From: Chrysochromulina tobinii
Lineage: Eukaryota; Haptophyta; Prymnesiales; Chrysochromulinaceae
DNA length: 22,053 nucleotides
Assembly: GCA_001275005.1 (NCBI GenBank)
Contig: JWZX01002104.1
Span: 1 to 22,053 of the forward strand
Direction: 5' to 3'
Position 1 is the first letter of the stretch. Each line of letters opens with the position of its first letter. A model generated the notes under the pieces. The model saw nothing but the letters and a program-made list of their open reading frames with translations, was not told where the DNA came from and did not search any database. Below, in pieces: positions 13,493 to 22,053 of this stretch. Position numbers and translations under genes: made by a program.

Positions 13493-14671
13493 TCAGATAT
13501 TCGCAGGGGTAGGGTCGCGCAGCACGCCGGTGCTGCGGAAGAAGCTGTCGCGGATGATCGGCTGGCGCGCAAACTCGGGCTTCGACCAGTCTGAGTAGCC
13601 AATCAGGTTGTCACCGACCGCATGCGAGGAGAGCACGACGCCGCCGCAGTTACGCTGCCCGCCGTCGAGCTTCTTGATGCGCTGCTTCGAGTACCACGTT
13701 TCGCGAGCGTCCTTCATCTCGTACGGCGTCACGCCGCCGGTCGCCTCCTTGCCGAGGTCGAAGAGGAAGTCGGGGCCGTGCGTCCACCGCCGCTCCTTGC
13801 CGCGCGCCTCGAGCTCAGCCATCCTCGCCTTATCCTCCTCCGTCAGGCTCGCCGCGGCACGCGCCGCGAACTTCTCCGCGAATGCCATCTCTGTCCGAAT
13901 GGTCTGGCGGTACTTCTCCGTCTGCGGGGCACAGCGGCAGCGACGGCGGCGCAGCGTTCAGCACAGCATTTGGGTACCCCGGATGGGTCTACCCAGCGGT
14001 GGTAGCGCGCTGCGGAAAAGCGCGCAGCGGGTGCGCGGCGGCGCGCACGCACCTCGATGTCGATCGACATCTGGTCACGCCTGGCCTCGTCCTTAGACAA
14101 AAAGCCCAACTTCTGATTTTCTGGCGCTATGCCGTTGGGGTTGATCTTCGTCTGGATGTACCCTGTTTTGTCGATGTACCTGCACGGGAGGGTGGCGATA
14201 GTGAGCCGTCGCTGCCACACGTGACAGAAGCGCACGCCCGAAGGTGGCAGGGCAACCGCCGCGGGCGCGGCGGTGTGCAGACAGACTCCTCCGCTGGCAG
14301 GATCCTACGCACGCGCTCCCCGCGGCGCCTGCGAGGAGCCTCAGCAACTCCAGGCGAGCTCTGGTGCGTGCTGCAGGCTCCTGAGCTGAGGCCATCGCGC
14401 TCTGCCTGCCTGCAGTCGATCCGGGCGCCAGGCAAGGTCGCGATGCGCACTTTTCGCCGTTGAAGAGCCACTTGTGCTCGCGATCGAACATCGAGTTGTT
14501 GGGTCGCGCACCCGCAATGCCCTGCTTCGGCACAGCCATCGAGAACTGCTTGCCCAGCAGACGCGGATCCCTTTCCTTTGGCTTCGTGCCATACGGGTCG
14601 CCGATGTTGATGTACGAGGCGGTGCTGAAGACGCCCAGATGGGCGCGCTCCGAGTTCACGTTGTTGTTCAT
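13493..14671 (-). CDS. CFAP96 (C4orf47)-like putative axonemal protein
   Basis: Three exons, complement(join(13493..13921,14053..14179,14451..14671)), give 258 residues with all junctions in frame. ATG at 14671 (AAGATGA context). The N-terminus has HLGVFSTASYINIGDPYG (11-28), then LLGKQF, FDREHKWLFNGEKYIDKTGY spanning the first junction, a polar helical middle (TEKYRQTIRTEMAFAEKFAA at the second junction) and DNLIGYSDWSKPEFARQP near the end. The phrase G-x-F-S-x-x-x-Y-I-x-x-G-D followed by F-x-G-E-x-Y recalls human C4orf47/CFAP96, a ciliary protein. The second half does not obviously match it, so it may be another member of the flagellar microtubule-associated set. With AK7 it is the second flagellar candidate in the window. 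The gene model is secure; the family name is moderately so. Confidence 0.8.
13922..14052 (-). other. CFAP96-like gene intron 2
   Basis: Phase 0, 131 bases, GTGCGT donor and gccccgcag acceptor; it joins QMSIDIE to TEKYRQTIRTE. GC-rich, with no TGAT units and no exon-edge duplication. Confidence 0.85.
14180..14450 (-). other. CFAP96-like gene intron 1
   Basis: Phase 2, 271 bases, GTGCGC donor and cccgtgcag acceptor; it joins FNGEK to YIDKTGY. No TGAT-unit array. Confidence 0.85.
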
Positions 14672-14783
14672 CTTGCCACCCCGCTCTGGAGCCGGCTGGC
14701 TGCTGCGCTTGCGCAACTGGTCCTTTGCGGACCGTCGAAGAAACGACCGCCGACACAGCGCCACGAGGAGAACGGGGCGGGGA

Positions 14784-14820
14784 GTTAGTAAGTTCAGTCA
14801 AGGGTTAGTAAGTTCAGTCA
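14784..14820. promoter_or_regulatory. Tandem 17-bp element upstream of the CFAP96-like gene
   Basis: Two exact copies of gttagtaagttcagtca with a 3-base spacer, in low-GC sequence just 5' of a flagellar gene. The position suits a promoter or 5' UTR element; function is not shown. Confidence 0.35.
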
Positions 14821-15035
14821 TAGTAGAGCTGTGGCCTGTAAAAAGACACCGGGGGGAGCCGGGACACACACGGGACACACGGGGACACACGGTGACACGG
14901 AACACACGGACGAACCCGCGCACGGGCGGGCGCATCCAGAGTGGCCATCGCATGAGAGTGGGCAGCTCGCAACTACCGCCTCCGCACTCGGCCCCGCGTG
15001 GTAGCGTGGGGGGGGGCGAGTGCACCCAAGGGGGG

Positions 15036-15305
15036 CTACTCTTCCCTTACGCTGCTGAAGGCCACCCTCGCCGCCGCAGGCGTCCACTGATAGTAAGGCG
15101 GAGCGCGAAGCCCGGCCATGAGCTGATGGCTCACCCTTCCAACATCCAAGTCCCATCCCGGCCAAGGGTCATCCCAGCCCGGCGGGAGGTCTAGCGAAGC
15201 CATCAGGTCCTTGTAATGACTCGCGGAGGCGCCCCCACCACGGGACCCGCGATCTCGGAGGCCCCGAGCGTGCGGGGGGATAATTAAGGTCCAAGTTCGT
15301 TTCAA
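15036..15305 (-). CDS. Possible small exon or ORF, unrecognised
   Basis: The minus frame includes KDLMASLDLPPGWDDPWPGW, then DLDVGRVSHQLMAGLRAPPYYQWTP, which looks protein-like (an internal ATG begins MASLDLPPGW). It ends ARVAFSSVREE with a stop; the sequence after AFSS is gtaagg, a good splice donor, so this may be an exon. I could not join it in frame to the EF-hand gene upstream. It may equally be chance. Confidence 0.25.
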   Translation of the reverse strand: MKRTWTLIIPPHARGLRDRGSRGGGASASHYKDLMASLDLPPGWDDPWPGWDLDVGRVSHQLMAGLRAPPYYQWTPAAARVAFSSVREE

Positions 15306-15333
15306 ACCTCAGACGTTCATTCTTTTTATGATG

Positions 15334-16273
15334 TCATGCAAGCGGCGTGCGACTCACCGCAAGCCACTCATTCAGATCGATCTTGCCGTTGCCGTCGCAG
15401 TCAACAAGCGCGAGGAGCCGTTGAACTGTGTCCGCATCTACGCTGCGCCCAGCGTGTTGCGCGAGCGAGTTGACGACGAGGGCAAACTCTTCGGCACCGA
15501 CCACACCATCACGATCCAGATCCCAGTGGCTGAACATGGTCGCGCCCGCGTGTACTTCGGAGGAGGACGCCCCTTCAAACCCGTTGACCGCTGATTGACT
15601 CTGTACTCGGGCGCGCAGAAGCTCGTGGTAGTCGTTTCCGCGCCACCATGCGGCGTCTGGTGCGGCTGAGCCCTTGGCCGAGGCAAGGGGCCCCGCACTA
15701 GCGTGCATCGCTGTGCTCGGGTCGGCGCGGGATGGCAGCTTGACATCCTCCAGAGATCCTCTGTCGGCACCGCTCTGTGCCAACGAGGGCTCGTCGCCCC
15801 TCAACTGCTGCTGCCAACGCCCAAACTCGCTGCTCGCTCCGTGGTCCGCATCAGTCGGCTTGCGCCCGTTGGTCTTCTCAAACTCTTTATCCCATCGCCG
15901 CATGCGTGCCCTGCGCCGGTGGTGAATGCGGTGGTGAGTAGGGCAGAAGACGGGGAGCTCACGCTCGTGACACACAAGGAGCATAACGGCAGGCCGCGCA
16001 CTTGATCCGTCCACGCTCGGCCCTCTTCTCGATGTCGCGCGGCGCGTTGCTGTCGCGATCGAGGGCACCACTGCCGCCCTCGAGGGAATCAACCAATGCG
16101 TCAATGTCGTCGAGCAGACGTCGCAGCTCGCGATGCTGTTTGCTGTGCTGGCGATCGGCGTCGCTGGCGTCGTGATTGTGTATGCGCGTGAACTGCTGCT
16201 CCCACTCGTCGAGCCGTCCCTGCACCTGCAGCCGCTGCGTTTTGAGCTGCAGCACACGGTCAACTCCCGACAT
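15334..16273 (-). CDS. FAM13-like helical domain plus two EF-hands
   Basis: Two exons, complement(join(15334..15910,16002..16273)), 282 residues, phase-2 junction in frame. Residues 1-90 form a charged coiled-coil. The junction yields IKARMRRWDKEFEKTNGRKP (90-109), which matches the E-F-E-x-x-N-G-R-K-P signature of FAM13/RECQL4-type N-terminal helices. A low-complexity linker follows, then two EF-hand loops: DLDRDGVVGAEE (221-232) and DCDGNGKIDLNE (261-272), both with canonical acidic positions 1, 3 and 12, so calcium binding is expected. The combination is not one I know by name; a calcium-regulated adaptor is inference. GTGAGT directly after NEWLA is a strong donor-like sequence, so the last seven residues may be replaced by another exon in some transcripts. 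Confidence 0.85.
15911..16001 (-). other. Intron of the FAM13-like/EF-hand gene
   Basis: 91 bases, phase 2, GTGCGC donor and ggcgcag acceptor. Without its removal the frame shifts at residue 91 and the GRKP signature is lost. No TGAT units. Confidence 0.85.
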
Positions 16274-16605
16274 TGTCCGTGTTTGGACTGGCGAAATATG
16301 CTGTGAACTAGGAGAGATTCACAGTTCCCCGTTCTGACCGGCGAGGGCAGGAAAGATAACTTTTACAAACAACCCGTTTCGATTTCTTTCTCAGTAAAGG
16401 GGTGGCCTAAACTGGTCACAAGTGGAAACGCGCGGCTTCTCACCGTGACCCTCTCCTACTGTTACAGTCGGCCGGCCTCCTTGACGCCCCTAGGCGAGCA
16501 CTCGTATGGACTTGATACTATATGCATCGTGCATCATAATCATGTGAAACGACTGTATGTGCTCTCACGAGCAAACTCGCGCTGCCTTCTTATTTGCTAT
16601 GCACG
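16274..16605. other. Spacer between the PKS 3' end and the EF-hand gene start
   Basis: Lower GC than the surrounding genes. It should hold the EF-hand gene promoter and any PKS 3' UTR. No coding sequence or repeat is seen. Confidence 0.55.
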
Positions 16606-19600
16606 TCACGCATCGTCATCGACGTTTCCAGACAGGAACTCCACCAGCACGGCCGTGAACTCCGGTACGCGATTGGAGATGCAGCGTGCGACGACGTCAA
16701 AGTGCTCGCCCTCCACCAGGATCGGCGCCACCGTGGGGCCATACTGGCCAAGCGCATCCTCGAGGCTCGGATGGCCGTACACCTCCTTGTAGAAAGCCAT
16801 GCGCTCGCTCGAGAGCACCATCATCACCGCAGCTTGGCCGGACTGGAACGGGGCTGTGAACGGGGCTGTGAACGGGGCGATGGTCTCGACCAGATCGAGG
16901 ATGGTGGGGGCGATGCTCGACACGGTCCGGATTCTCCTGTGCTCCTTGAGCGCCTGGACGAATAGTTCTGGTGTGGACGCCTCTGGCAAGGCTTGCGCAG
17001 CTAAGAAGAGGTGCACGGCATCGCTCGGGACGGCGCTCATGGCTTCCACAAGCGTCTGGAGTCGCGCCTCCCCCTCCTCAGTGCCGTACTGAGCGTTCAG
17101 GCGCAGCCTCAGGATGAAGTGGGCCGCCGAGCGCGCGTCACTCTCTCTCGACGAGAGGAGCGCCGAGTCGGGCGCCGTCTCGCGGATGCGGGCCCACGAT
17201 GGGAAGGGGTCGACGAGGACCACTTTTCGTGGGCACGCCCCGGCAGCGCGAGCGGCGCGCGCGACATGATGCGTCACGAGGGATCCGTACGAAGCGCCGA
17301 TAAGGTCGAACGGAGTCTTGCCAAACGTGGCGACCAGTGCAGCTGTGTACTGTGAGATCATCGAGGCCGACGTGATGGGGAGGGCGTCGGCGTCGCTGCT
17401 CACGAGGTATGGATGCCGGATGGCAAAGATGGCGCGATCGCCAAAGTGCATCTTCCACAGGCGCTCGTAGCCCAGCTCGTCGCCCAGGAAGCTGTGCATG
17501 ATGACCAGGCTGATGCCAGCGGCTTCGTCACTCTTGGCCGCACGGAGCCGGACCAGCGACGCATGCTCGTCGGAGGTCTCAAACATGCCACCAAGGTGGC
17601 TGCTCAGCGCCGCCAGGTCGAGTGCGGATGTCGGTGCGGGAGTGCAGCTGACCGCTGCAGCAGGGTCGCACTCCTCGGCCACGCTGTGAACGTGAAGGAA
17701 GGCAGCGAGGCTTCGGGCCGTTGGGTAATCAAGCACGAGCGAGCTTGGTAGAGCTGCCTCCTTGCCCACCGCCTGCTGTATCATGTTTTGAAGCTCCACA
17801 GCCCCGAGCGAGTCCAGCCCTGCATCCATCAGTGGTGTATCGGCATCCACTGCGGCGCCCGTTGTGCGGCTTGCCATCTCGAGCACCACGTCGACGTCGA
17901 CGCGAACGGCGCGGCAGGAGACCACTGAGGCCGTGTCCACGCGTGGCGTCTGTTCGGCCGCGGAGACGCGCGGAGCAAGCTCCCTCAACATAGCTGGAGC
18001 GCTCTCTCGACCTTGGGCCAGCAACACGTCCCATCGAACCAGCCAGAAGGCGAAGACGGCGGGGCGGTTGGGACGGATGGCTTCTTGAAGGGCAGCCAGC
18101 CCTTGCCATGGATCGATCAGCCCAAGCCCCATCGCACCCATCCTCGAGTTCACCGTCGAGCTTGCCGCCATACCCACTTCCGCCCACGGCCCCCAATCGA
18201 TGCTCACAGCGGGAGAGCCTCGGGAGCGACGCCACGTGGCGAGGGCGTCCAGGCACGTATTCGCACTCGCGTAATTGGCCTGCGCCGGCCCGCCGACGAG
18301 GCCAGCAATCGACGAAAAGTAGACGCACGCCTCGAGCGGCTCGCTGGCATGGCCTCGGTGCAGATGGCTGGCACCATGCGATTTGGGGCCGTGAGAGCGA
18401 CTCATGTGGCTAGCGTCCTGGTTGGCGAGGAGCGCATCGGCAAGTAACCCTGCGGTATGCCAGAGCCCTCTGAGCGGTGGCAATGTGCAGCGCATGCGCG
18501 CAATGAGTGCACGTGTCTCAACGACCTCCGAGGCGTCGCACCGGTAGACCACACGCCTTGCCGTCCTCGTGCTGGCTCCACCACGAGAACCACTGCTGTC
18601 GGGCGCGGCTAGCCGTCCCGAGCGAGAGATGAGCACCAGCCAGGCCTCGCTGATCGAACTCTGAGCGAGCCAGCTCGCTGTCAAGAGTCCAAGCCCCCCC
18701 GTCCCTCCCGTGACCAAGTGAGTGTGAGGCTCTGCTGGTGGGCCTGCCGCTGGCTCCGAGATGGAGTTCAGAGGGTGCCCGGCGAGAGCCAGCCGCGGCA
18801 CGTGCATCAACCCGCCACGGGCCAGTGCCATCTCGGGCTCATCTCGGACTTGATGCAGAGCGCGTGCCGTGGCGACGATCAGCTCGTAGTGCGGGGCGCG
18901 CCACTCGCCTGCACCCACGTCGGCGCACCGGACGTTGAGTGAAGGTGCCTCGGCTCTCGCGGCGCGGCTCAGGCCCCAGGCTCCAGCGTGCTGCGGTTGT
19001 ACGCGCCCAGAGGTCACCTTGTGCACGTTGTGCGTGAGCACGTAGACGTCCGCCACAGACGCCTGGGGGCTCGCACAGCTCTGGAGGAGAGACAGGTGGG
19101 AGATCAATGCCACCAAGGGCGTACTCGCAGAGGGCAACACCACCAGCACGGTCGGCGTGCCCGATTTCTGTAACGTCCACGTCGGCCCGTCGGCTGGTCG
19201 TCGATGGAGAGCCGAGCCCAGAGCCAGAATCTGGATCTTCTGGTTCGGGCCTGAACTCGCATTCCGCCTCCATTGCAGCTGGTACGTGTGGCGCCGTGTG
19301 CGTCGTTCTTCCAGCCAGCCAACCGCAAAGTAGCCAGACGCGCCGCCCTCTGTGTGGACGATGCATTCACAGTCGCTGTTGAAGAGACGATAACCGCCTG
19401 GATCGTCGTCTACGGCTGCACTCATCGTACTCCAAAGCACGTGGTTCTTGGATCGAGACGCGGAGTTCACATGGTATGAGCCGACGCCAGCGGCAAAGAA
19501 TGGGCGGCGCTGATGATCTTGCCACCACAAGTAGGCGTGCGCGCACGCGTCTAAGAAGGCACATGCTCGCAGGTGCACCTCTGTTTGCGCAAGGGTTTCG

Positions 19601-22053
19601 CGCTCATACTGCACGAGCGATAAGCACATCGAATACCCTGCCCACCCCTCCTTCAGGCCTCGGAATTCACCGCGATAGTCATTGCCTGTGGCCGCGTAAA
19701 ACTCTTGGCCAGTCACCCCATCGGAGCATAGCGCGCGTGCCTCGGCGGGATTCAACCGAGCGGGACACGTCGAGCTCGTGCGCAGCCGAAGCTTCATGTC
19801 TGCGTGGGTCGTCCACGTACCATCTGGAGATCTCGACGAGATGCTGATCGCCGACGCGGACTGGTCGAGCTGCATCTTGATCAGAGGAGATCCTAGACTT
19901 GAGTCGTCCAGGAACATGATGTTTTGGAAATTGACGTCGTCGAGTGAATACAGCGTCGGCCCGTGAACGGCCATGACCACCACACGAACGAACTCGATGT
20001 AGCACGTCCCAGGAAGCAATGGGACCTTCCCAACGCGATGGCCACGGAGGAAGCTCAACTCGCGCGGCTCGAAGGAGTGCTCCCAGCTGAGCTCAGATGG
20101 ACCCGTCGCAAGCAACCTCCCAATGGAGGGCGTGGCGAGGGAGCCTCGCGTGGATCCTGGAGGCGCCCAAGAAAACCTGCGGCCCTTTGTAAGAAAGCGG
20201 GGAGGCGGCGCCTCGAGAGCGCTCACGAGAGCGCTCTGCGGGGTGAAGCTCACTGCCGCGTGAGCAATCGTGCCGCTGAAGCCGAACGAGCTTACGCTAC
20301 AACGCCTCAAGTCATGTGCTATCTGGGCTTGCGCTGGTAGCAGCGGCATCCGCACCTGAGGCTGGCTGTAATGCTGGTTGATCAGGGGATTCAGCACGCG
20401 CAGATGAGCGTTGCCCGTGGCAGCCGCGCTGTCGAGTGCCCGGCGGAGTTTGAGAAGCCCGACCTGACCAGATGCGGCCTCGCTGTGCCCCACGTTGGCC
20501 TTCGCTGCGCCCACGGTCAGCGGCGTCGCGCGACCGGCCGAGCCGTACACCGCCGCAAGCGCGCCCGCCTCCGTCGGGTCGCCGAGCGCCGTGCCCGTGC
20601 CGTGAGCCTCCGTGTACTCCACCTTGGCCGGCGTGAGCGCCGCGCGCCCGAGGGTACCTTGCAGTAGCATGCGCTGCGCCGAGCCGTTGGGCGCCGTCAA
20701 GCTCGCCGATCGACCATCCTGACGCACCGCACTGCCGCTCAGACAAAGCGTCGAGGCTGTCACGTCCTCGCACGCGCGCAGCACGAGCGCACCCACAGCC
20801 TCGGAGCGCGCGTACCCGTTCGCTCGCGCGTCGAGCGTCTTGCACCGCCCGTCGATCGAGAGCATGCCAGCCGAGGCAGCGCCTAGCGTGCCGTGCGGCA
20901 CAAGCTTCAGGCTCACCGCGAGCGCGACTGCTTCGGCGCACTCGGCGCCGCGCACCGCGGTCGCGCCGCCGTGCATCGCTGCGAGCGCCGATGCGCACGC
21001 CGTGTCCACGCTTGAGCACGGCCCGTGCAGACCGAGCACAAACGAGAGCCGACCCGCCGCCGCGGATACGTTGTCGCCCGTCACCGCGTACACCGACGCA
21101 CGCGCCGACGGCGGCTGCGCGATCGCCCAGTCGGGACGCTCGATGCCAAGGAACACGCCGCTGTTGCTACCCATCAGCAGGCTGCGCCGACGCGCTGATG
21201 CGTGCAGCGCTCCGTATCCAAGCTCAAGCAAGAGCCGCTGCTGCGGATCCATCGCACCCACCTCGGCCACCGAGATCCCAAACAGCCGGCTGTCAAAGCG
21301 CTCCGCTCCGCTCACAAAGCCGCCGTGCTGGACGCACGCGGTTTGAATGGGGCTCAGCGAGGCAGCATCGGTTGCTTCGCTGAGGACCCATCGCGCGGTT
21401 GGAACACGGCTAATTGCATCCCCGCAAGCCGAAAGCATGTGAGAGCTGTCTGCGTCCGAATTGCATGCTCCCGACCACCGGCCTAGAATTCCAAGTATTG
21501 AAATGCTCGTCGATGCATGTTCGACTGCCTTGGTAGGAGCGGAAGCCTGAACTGGTGGTTCGGCCAGCACCCGTGTGCTAAGGTGTGTAGCAATCGCTCG
21601 TGGTGTTGGCTGATCAAACACGATCGTCGGCGAGATGGAAAGGCCGGTCATTGAGCGAAGCCGAGATGCAAACTCGGTTGCAGCGAGCGAGTCGACCCCA
21701 GCCTCCATCAAAGGCGTCTCGGCAGTCACAACTGAAGGAGAGTCGATCAACTCACCCACGATGCGAAGCACCATGTTCTCGATCTCGGCACGATCTCTGT
21801 ACGAGCTCGTGACGATCTCCGTGCGCACACTGGCAGCAGAGATTGTGGAGTCTATCTGCAGAGGTGAACGATGGGTGTTGGGCGGGCGAATCGTATGCAG
21901 CTCGGAGAAACGAGGCTGAGAAGGGTCGGCCAGGTCCTGTAGCAGCTCTGCCACGTTCGCACGATGAATGAGCTGCACGCCCTGCCCGATGCTGTGCTGC
22001 ACGAACAGCTGCGCTTCGATGCACGCCGCGTACTGCTCAAGCGAGACTCCCCG
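16606..22053 (-). CDS. Modular type I polyketide synthase, C-terminal part: ACP-KS-DH-KR-ACP-TE, no AT
   Basis: 1815 residues in the window (numbered from the codon at 22053), one exon, open at the right edge, so the start lies outside. Residues 1-80: end of an unassigned domain or linker. ACP1 about 87-162 (GVDSL, Ser122). KS about 183-604 with Cys353 (DTACAS), His484 (EAHGTGT) and His523 (NVGHSE). DH about 657-917 with His672 (HRVGKVPLLPG) and Asp835 (LDACAH). KR about 942-1347 with TGGTGGLG (1115-1122), Ser1248, Tyr1261 and Asn1265. ACP2 about 1381-1457 (GLDSL, Ser1415). TE about 1512-1807 with GASYG (Ser1588), Asp1615 and His1784. All catalytic residues are present. KS passes to DH through only about 50 residues, so there is no acyltransferase; family knowledge says such modules are loaded in trans. 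With KR and DH but no ER, the last extension should yield an enoyl or hydroxyl unit, released by TE. The product is unknown. Confidence 0.95.
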   Translation of the reverse strand, partial: RGVSLEQYAACIEAQLFVQHSIGQGVQLIHRANVAELLQDLADPSQPRFSELHTIRPPNTHRSPLQIDSTISAASVRTEIVTSSYRDRAEIENMVLRIVGELIDSPSVVTAETPLMEAGVDSLAATEFASRLRSMTGLSISPTIVFDQPTPRAIATHLSTRVLAEPPVQASAPTKAVEHASTSISILGILGRWSGACNSDADSSHMLSACGDAISRVPTARWVLSEATDAASLSPIQTACVQHGGFVSGAERFDSRLFGISVAEVGAMDPQQRLLLELGYGALHASARRRSLLMGSNSGVFLGIERPDWAIAQPPSARASVYAVTGDNVSAAAGRLSFVLGLHGPCSSVDTACASALAAMHGGATAVRGAECAEAVALAVSLKLVPHGTLGAASAGMLSIDGRCKTLDARANGYARSEAVGALVLRACEDVTASTLCLSGSAVRQDGRSASLTAPNGSAQRMLLQGTLGRAALTPAKVEYTEAHGTGTALGDPTEAGALAAVYGSAGRATPLTVGAAKANVGHSEAASGQVGLLKLRRALDSAAATGNAHLRVLNPLINQHYSQPQVRMPLLPAQAQIAHDLRRCSVSSFGFSGTIAHAAVSFTPQSALVSALEAPPPRFLTKGRRFSWAPPGSTRGSLATPSIGRLLATGPSELSWEHSFEPRELSFLRGHRVGKVPLLPGTCYIEFVRVVVMAVHGPTLYSLDDVNFQNIMFLDDSSLGSPLIKMQLDQSASAISISSRSPDGTWTTHADMKLRLRTSSTCPARLNPAEARALCSDGVTGQEFYAATGNDYRGEFRGLKEGWAGYSMCLSLVQYERETLAQTEVHLRACAFLDACAHAYLWWQDHQRRPFFAAGVGSYHVNSASRSKNHVLWSTMSAAVDDDPGGYRLFNSDCECIVHTEGGASGYFAVGWLEERRTRRHTYQLQWRRNASSGPNQKIQILALGSALHRRPADGPTWTLQKSGTPTVLVVLPSASTPLVALISHLSLLQSCASPQASVADVYVLTHNVHKVTSGRVQPQHAGAWGLSRAARAEAPSLNVRCADVGAGEWRAPHYELIVATARALHQVRDEPEMALARGGLMHVPRLALAGHPLNSISEPAAGPPAEPHTHLVTGGTGGLGLLTASWLAQSSISEAWLVLISRSGRLAAPDSSGSRGGASTRTARRVVYRCDASEVVETRALIARMRCTLPPLRGLWHTAGLLADALLANQDASHMSRSHGPKSHGASHLHRGHASEPLEACVYFSSIAGLVGGPAQANYASANTCLDALATWRRSRGSPAVSIDWGPWAEVGMAASSTVNSRMGAMGLGLIDPWQGLAALQEAIRPNRPAVFAFWLVRWDVLLAQGRESAPAMLRELAPRVSAAEQTPRVDTASVVSCRAVRVDVDVVLEMASRTTGAAVDADTPLMDAGLDSLGAVELQNMIQQAVGKEAALPSSLVLDYPTARSLAAFLHVHSVAEECDPAAAVSCTPAPTSALDLAALSSHLGGMFETSDEHASLVRLRAAKSDEAAGISLVIMHSFLGDELGYERLWKMHFGDRAIFAIRHPYLVSSDADALPITSASMISQYTAALVATFGKTPFDLIGASYGSLVTHHVARAARAAGACPRKVVLVDPFPSWARIRETAPDSALLSSRESDARSAAHFILRLRLNAQYGTEEGEARLQTLVEAMSAVPSDAVHLFLAAQALPEASTPELFVQALKEHRRIRTVSSIAPTILDLVETIAPFTAPFTAPFQSGQAAVMMVLSSERMAFYKEVYGHPSLEDALGQYGPTVAPILVEGEHFDVVARCISNRVPEFTAVLVEFLSGNVDDDA

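Larger units (their letters stand above)
14672..15333. other. Upstream region of the CFAP96-like gene and spacer to the EF-hand gene
   Basis: It contains a 17-bp direct repeat, gttagtaagttcagtca, at 14784-14800 and 14804-14820 (period 20), about 115 bases upstream of the CFAP96-like ATG, and a ggacacac-type simple repeat at about 14860-14912. A weak coding candidate is listed separately. Otherwise nothing is recognised. Confidence 0.5.

Noticed and set aside
13078-13602. 174-residue minus-strand frame
   Set aside because: It overlaps the last exon of the CFAP96-like gene in another frame and shows no recognisable motif.
22000-22002. GTG at 22002 as the PKS start codon
   Set aside because: The frame stays open to the window edge and the protein is already in the middle of a modular synthase; a GTG start is not expected in a nuclear gene.

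Overview
The window looks like nuclear DNA of a photosynthetic, flagellated alga with a secondary plastid, most probably a haptophyte of the prymnesiophyte type. Reasons: high GC; spliceosomal GT-AG introns; axonemal genes (an adenylate kinase 7 homologue and a CFAP96-like protein); a PsbP-family protein with a signal peptide, a transit region and a twin-arginine lumen signal; and the end of a very large AT-less (trans-AT type) modular polyketide synthase. The taxon is an inference. No ribosome-binding sites, operons or CRISPR arrays are expected or seen.

Layout, left to right. 1-5229 (+): 3' part of a BEACH-domain/WD40 gene with nine exons in the window. I rebuilt it completely from reading frame, splice sites and domain continuity. 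5742-7703 (-): adenylate kinase 7-like gene. 7902-9479 (-): F-box-like protein carrying a 200-residue pentad-repeat helix. 9486-9647 (+): orphan terminal-exon candidate. 9944-10663 (-) and 10792-12201 (+): a divergent pair, a lumenal PsbP-like protein and an ankyrin/methyltransferase protein, sharing a 128-base promoter. 12276-13492: gene-free, with a 31-bp minisatellite. 13493-14671 (-): three-exon CFAP96-like flagellar gene. 15334-16273 (-): two-exon FAM13-like/EF-hand protein. 16606 to beyond the right edge (-): intronless C-terminal end of a modular PKS, ordered (unassigned)-ACP-KS-DH-KR-ACP-TE.

The most unusual feature is the intron set of the BEACH gene. All eight introns begin with a copy of an adjacent exon edge or contain such copies. 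Most are filled with a family of 10-bp units built on TGAT (tgattgccac, tgatgacctc, tgattgcact). Five of the eight end in the same 20-base 3' module, which includes a branch-point-like CTGAY. Two introns hold intronless copies of their own exon-exon junction, which looks like a record of intron birth inside a once-continuous exon by tandem duplication of AG|GT-bearing sequence. A similar unit array flanked by a perfect 25-bp duplication sits at the 3' end of the methyltransferase gene, where it changes the C-terminus. The introns of the two other spliced genes lack these units.

The genes do not form one pathway. They group loosely into flagellar (AK7, CFAP96-like), plastid (PsbP-like), membrane traffic (BEACH), protein turnover and modification (F-box, methyltransferase), calcium response (EF-hand) and secondary metabolism (PKS).
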